From: JACCTU01 sp963700495 | Lineage (GTDB): Bacteria > Actinomycetota > Thermoleophilia > Gaiellales > Gaiellaceae | NCBI GenBank assembly: GCA_963700495.1 | Contig: CAVOXT010000006.1 | Span: forward strand, 186,001 to 250,000 | Direction: 5' to 3' | Length of the DNA stretch: 64,000 nucleotides | In this document: piece after piece, positions 62,591-64,000 of the stretch | Layout of the letters: the number at the start of each line of letters is the position of its first letter | Position numbering within the stretch: position 1 is the first letter of the stretch | Made by a program: the position numbers and the translations under genes | The notes under the pieces: model-generated | What the model was told of the DNA's origin: nothing | The model's input: the letters and a program-made list of their open reading frames with translations, nothing else | Databases searched by the model: none

Positions 62591-62918
62591 CCGCCGCGTA
62601 CCCGACCGGCAGCTCGAGCTCGACGTCGGGCTTGCGCACTCGCACCCGGACCCGCTCGACCGGGAAGCGGGTGAGCAGCTCGCCGGCGACGGCATCCGCG
62701 AGCGCCTCGAGCAGGTCGTACGCCCGCGCGTCGGAGACCTCGCGCACGACTCGTGTTACCTCGCGATAGTCGACCGCGTCCTCGATCCGGTCGGAGAGCG
62801 CACCGTCCGGCACCTCGAGCCAGACGTCGAAGAGGAACCGCTGGCCTCTCTCTCGCTCCGCCGGCAGGACGCCGTGGAAGCCGCGCAGCTCGAGATCGTG
62901 CAGCTCGAGCTCGATCAC
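62565..62918 (-). CDS. folB: dihydroneopterin aldolase
   Basis: A 117-residue aldolase of folate synthesis. Characteristic segments are LELHDLELRGFHGVLPAERERGQRFLFDVWLEV, DAVDYREVTRVVREV (the catalytic Tyr) and LLEALADAVAGELLTRFPVERVRVRVRKPDVELELPVG. The GTG start overlaps the folP stop by 4 bp (GTGA). It is followed on the minus strand by the divergent subtilisin region rather than directly by folK. Confidence 0.93.
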   Translation of the reverse strand: MIELELHDLELRGFHGVLPAERERGQRFLFDVWLEVPDGALSDRIEDAVDYREVTRVVREVSDARAYDLLEALADAVAGELLTRFPVERVRVRVRKPDVELELPVGYAAATVERSRR

Positions 62919-63739
62919 GCGACGACCGCACGCGCGACCGTGAGGGCCTCGACGTGCTCGCGCACGTCGTGCACCCGCAGGATCGTCGCCCCCCGCTCGT
63001 AGGCGGTCACGGCCGCCGCGAGGCTGGCCGAGAGCGGGCCCGTCGTCGCGCCGGCGTCGCCGAGCAGCCGGCCGAGCGAGCGCTTGCGCGAGAAGCCGAT
63101 CACGACAGGGCGTCCGAGCGCGGTGAGCACGTCGAGGCGGCGCACCAGCTCGAAGTTGTGCTCGACCGTCTTGCCGAAGCCGATTCCCGGATCCAGGCAG
63201 ATCCGCTCCTCCGCCACCCCGGCCGAGACCGCGAACCGCAGCCGCTCCTCGAGGAACGACGCTACCTCGGAGGCCACGTCGCCGTACCGAGGGTCGAGCT
63301 GCATCGTGCGCGGCTCGCCCTGCATGTGCATCAGGCAGAGGTACGCGCCGCTCTCGGCGACGACCTCCGCAAGGTCGGGGTCGCCGCGCAGCGCAGTCAC
63401 GTCGTTGACGAGCTCCGCGCCGAGCTCGAGCGCGCGCCGCGCGACCCCGGCCTTCACGGTGTCGATCGAGACCGGCAGCTCGCCGGCGACGGCCTCGAGC
63501 ACGGGCACGACGCGCCGGAGCTCGTCGTCGAGCGACACCGCGTCCGAGCCGGGCCGGGTCGACTCGCCTCCGACGTCGACGATCGCGGCGCCCTCCTCGA
63601 CCATCCGGCGCGCAGCCGAGATCGCGTCCTCGGCTCGCTCGTGCACGCCGCCGTCCGAGAACGAGTCGGGCGTGACGTTGACGACGCCCATCACCGACGG
63701 GCGGGGGAAGCGCGCTTCGATCGGCGGACGCGCGGGCAT
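62915..63739 (-). CDS. folP: dihydropteroate synthase
   Basis: A 274-residue TIM-barrel enzyme joining p-aminobenzoate to DHPP. The two signatures are VMGVVNVTPDSFSDGG (residues ~16-31) and IVDVGGESTRPGSDAVSLDDELRRVVPVLEAV. Further motifs: SIDTVKAGVARRALELGAELVNDVTAL, YLCLMHMQGEPRTMQ, ICLDPGIGFGKTVEHNFEL and VVIGFSRKRSLGRLLG. ATG start; it overlaps folB by 4 bp. The divergent ABC exporter gene begins 12 bp away. Confidence 0.96.
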   Translation of the reverse strand: MPARPPIEARFPRPSVMGVVNVTPDSFSDGGVHERAEDAISAARRMVEEGAAIVDVGGESTRPGSDAVSLDDELRRVVPVLEAVAGELPVSIDTVKAGVARRALELGAELVNDVTALRGDPDLAEVVAESGAYLCLMHMQGEPRTMQLDPRYGDVASEVASFLEERLRFAVSAGVAEERICLDPGIGFGKTVEHNFELVRRLDVLTALGRPVVIGFSRKRSLGRLLGDAGATTGPLSASLAAAVTAYERGATILRVHDVREHVEALTVARAVVA

Positions 63740-63751
63740 CTTCGCAAGAGT

Positions 63752-64000
63752 GTGACGGTGGACCTGGAGGAGCGCGAGCCGAGCGAAGCGGGTAGGCGTT
63801 ACCTCTGGCGATTGATCGTCCGCGAGCGTCGAGGAGTGCAGGGCGCGGTCGCCGGAGGGCTCGTCTGGCAGGCCGCCGTGGTCGCGACGCCGCTCGTGGT
63901 CGGGCGGGCGATCGACCAGGCGATCGTCCCCGAGGACCGCCGCGCGCTGCTCCTCTGGTGCGGGGTGCTCGTCGTGCTCGGCCTGATCGAGGCGACCGCG
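63752..64000 (+). CDS. ABC exporter membrane/ATPase protein (partial, 3' end outside window)
   Basis: Only the first 83 codons are present. The sequence reads VTVDLEEREPSEAGRRYLWR, then LIVRERRGVQGAVAGGLVWQAAVVATPLVVGRAIDQAIVPEDRRALLLWCGVLVVLGLIEATA. It is the first transmembrane helix pair of a type I ABC exporter (VGRAIDQAI...D is the usual external loop). GTG 63752 or GTG 63758 may be the start. It is divergent from folP with a 12-bp gap. Confidence 0.8.
   Translation, partial: MTVDLEEREPSEAGRRYLWRLIVRERRGVQGAVAGGLVWQAAVVATPLVVGRAIDQAIVPEDRRALLLWCGVLVVLGLIEATA

Overview
The window is 64 kb of very GC-rich DNA from an actinobacterium. CarD, DisA, a DUF2469 protein, an acyl-CoA carboxylase with fused biotin carboxylase and BCCP, and many GTG/TTG starts fit the phylum. 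The gene set (SigH-like sigma factor, yacP, rlmB, cysS, short gltX, ispD, carD, disA, radA, a type IV pilus ATPase) suggests a Thermoleophilia-like lineage. That placement is an inference, not a search result. No transposase, integrase or CRISPR array is visible.

Layout. 0-6 kb: the end of an ABC-2 exporter, a short Asp-rich peptide gene overlapping a JmjC-type cupin oxygenase, a Suc/Fer-like ferredoxin, biotin carboxylase-BCCP and pgsA. 6-11 kb: an NlpC/P60 hydrolase, then a duplicated unit in which a tiny hydrophobic, Trp-ended peptide gene (31 and 36 codons) precedes a membrane diguanylate cyclase by exactly 10 nt. 11-16 kb: carboxyltransferase beta subunit, a small HTH-like protein between palindromes, a PLP enzyme, a hybrid histidine kinase, a wrecked second kinase and tRNA-Thr. 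16-20 kb: an overlapping minus-strand housekeeping operon (gltX-cysS-rlmB-yacP and then the sigma factor, which has a LexA-like box upstream). 20-33 kb: a membrane-anchored patatin, two DMT permeases, mutY, ispF/PHP/ispD, carD, disA, radA and pilB. 34-49 kb: a polysaccharide locus (ligase, UndPP-sugar transferase, glycosyltransferases, methyltransferases, flippase, polymerase, lipoprotein, glycosidase) lying between two direct copies of a ~287-bp non-coding element. 49-57 kb: aminopeptidase, clpC, polysaccharide deacetylase, a Wzz-like protein with a long Glu-Pro tract, a sugar epimerase and lysS. 57-64 kb: greA, dus, coaX, a DUF2469 gene, folK, a subtilisin, folB, folP and the start of an ABC exporter.

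The parts most likely to be new are the peptide/diguanylate-cyclase pairs with a shared upstream 16-bp motif, the Asp-rich peptide beside a JmjC oxygenase and exporter, and the repeated structured element bracketing the polysaccharide locus. About eighteen genes also share one start architecture: a TAnnnT box ending 6-9 nt before the start codon (10 nt in one case), mostly without a Shine-Dalgarno. This points to widespread leaderless transcription. Four genes (flippase, polymerase, deacetylase, folK) carry apparent single-base frameshifts; because folK is normally essential, some are probably sequence errors.
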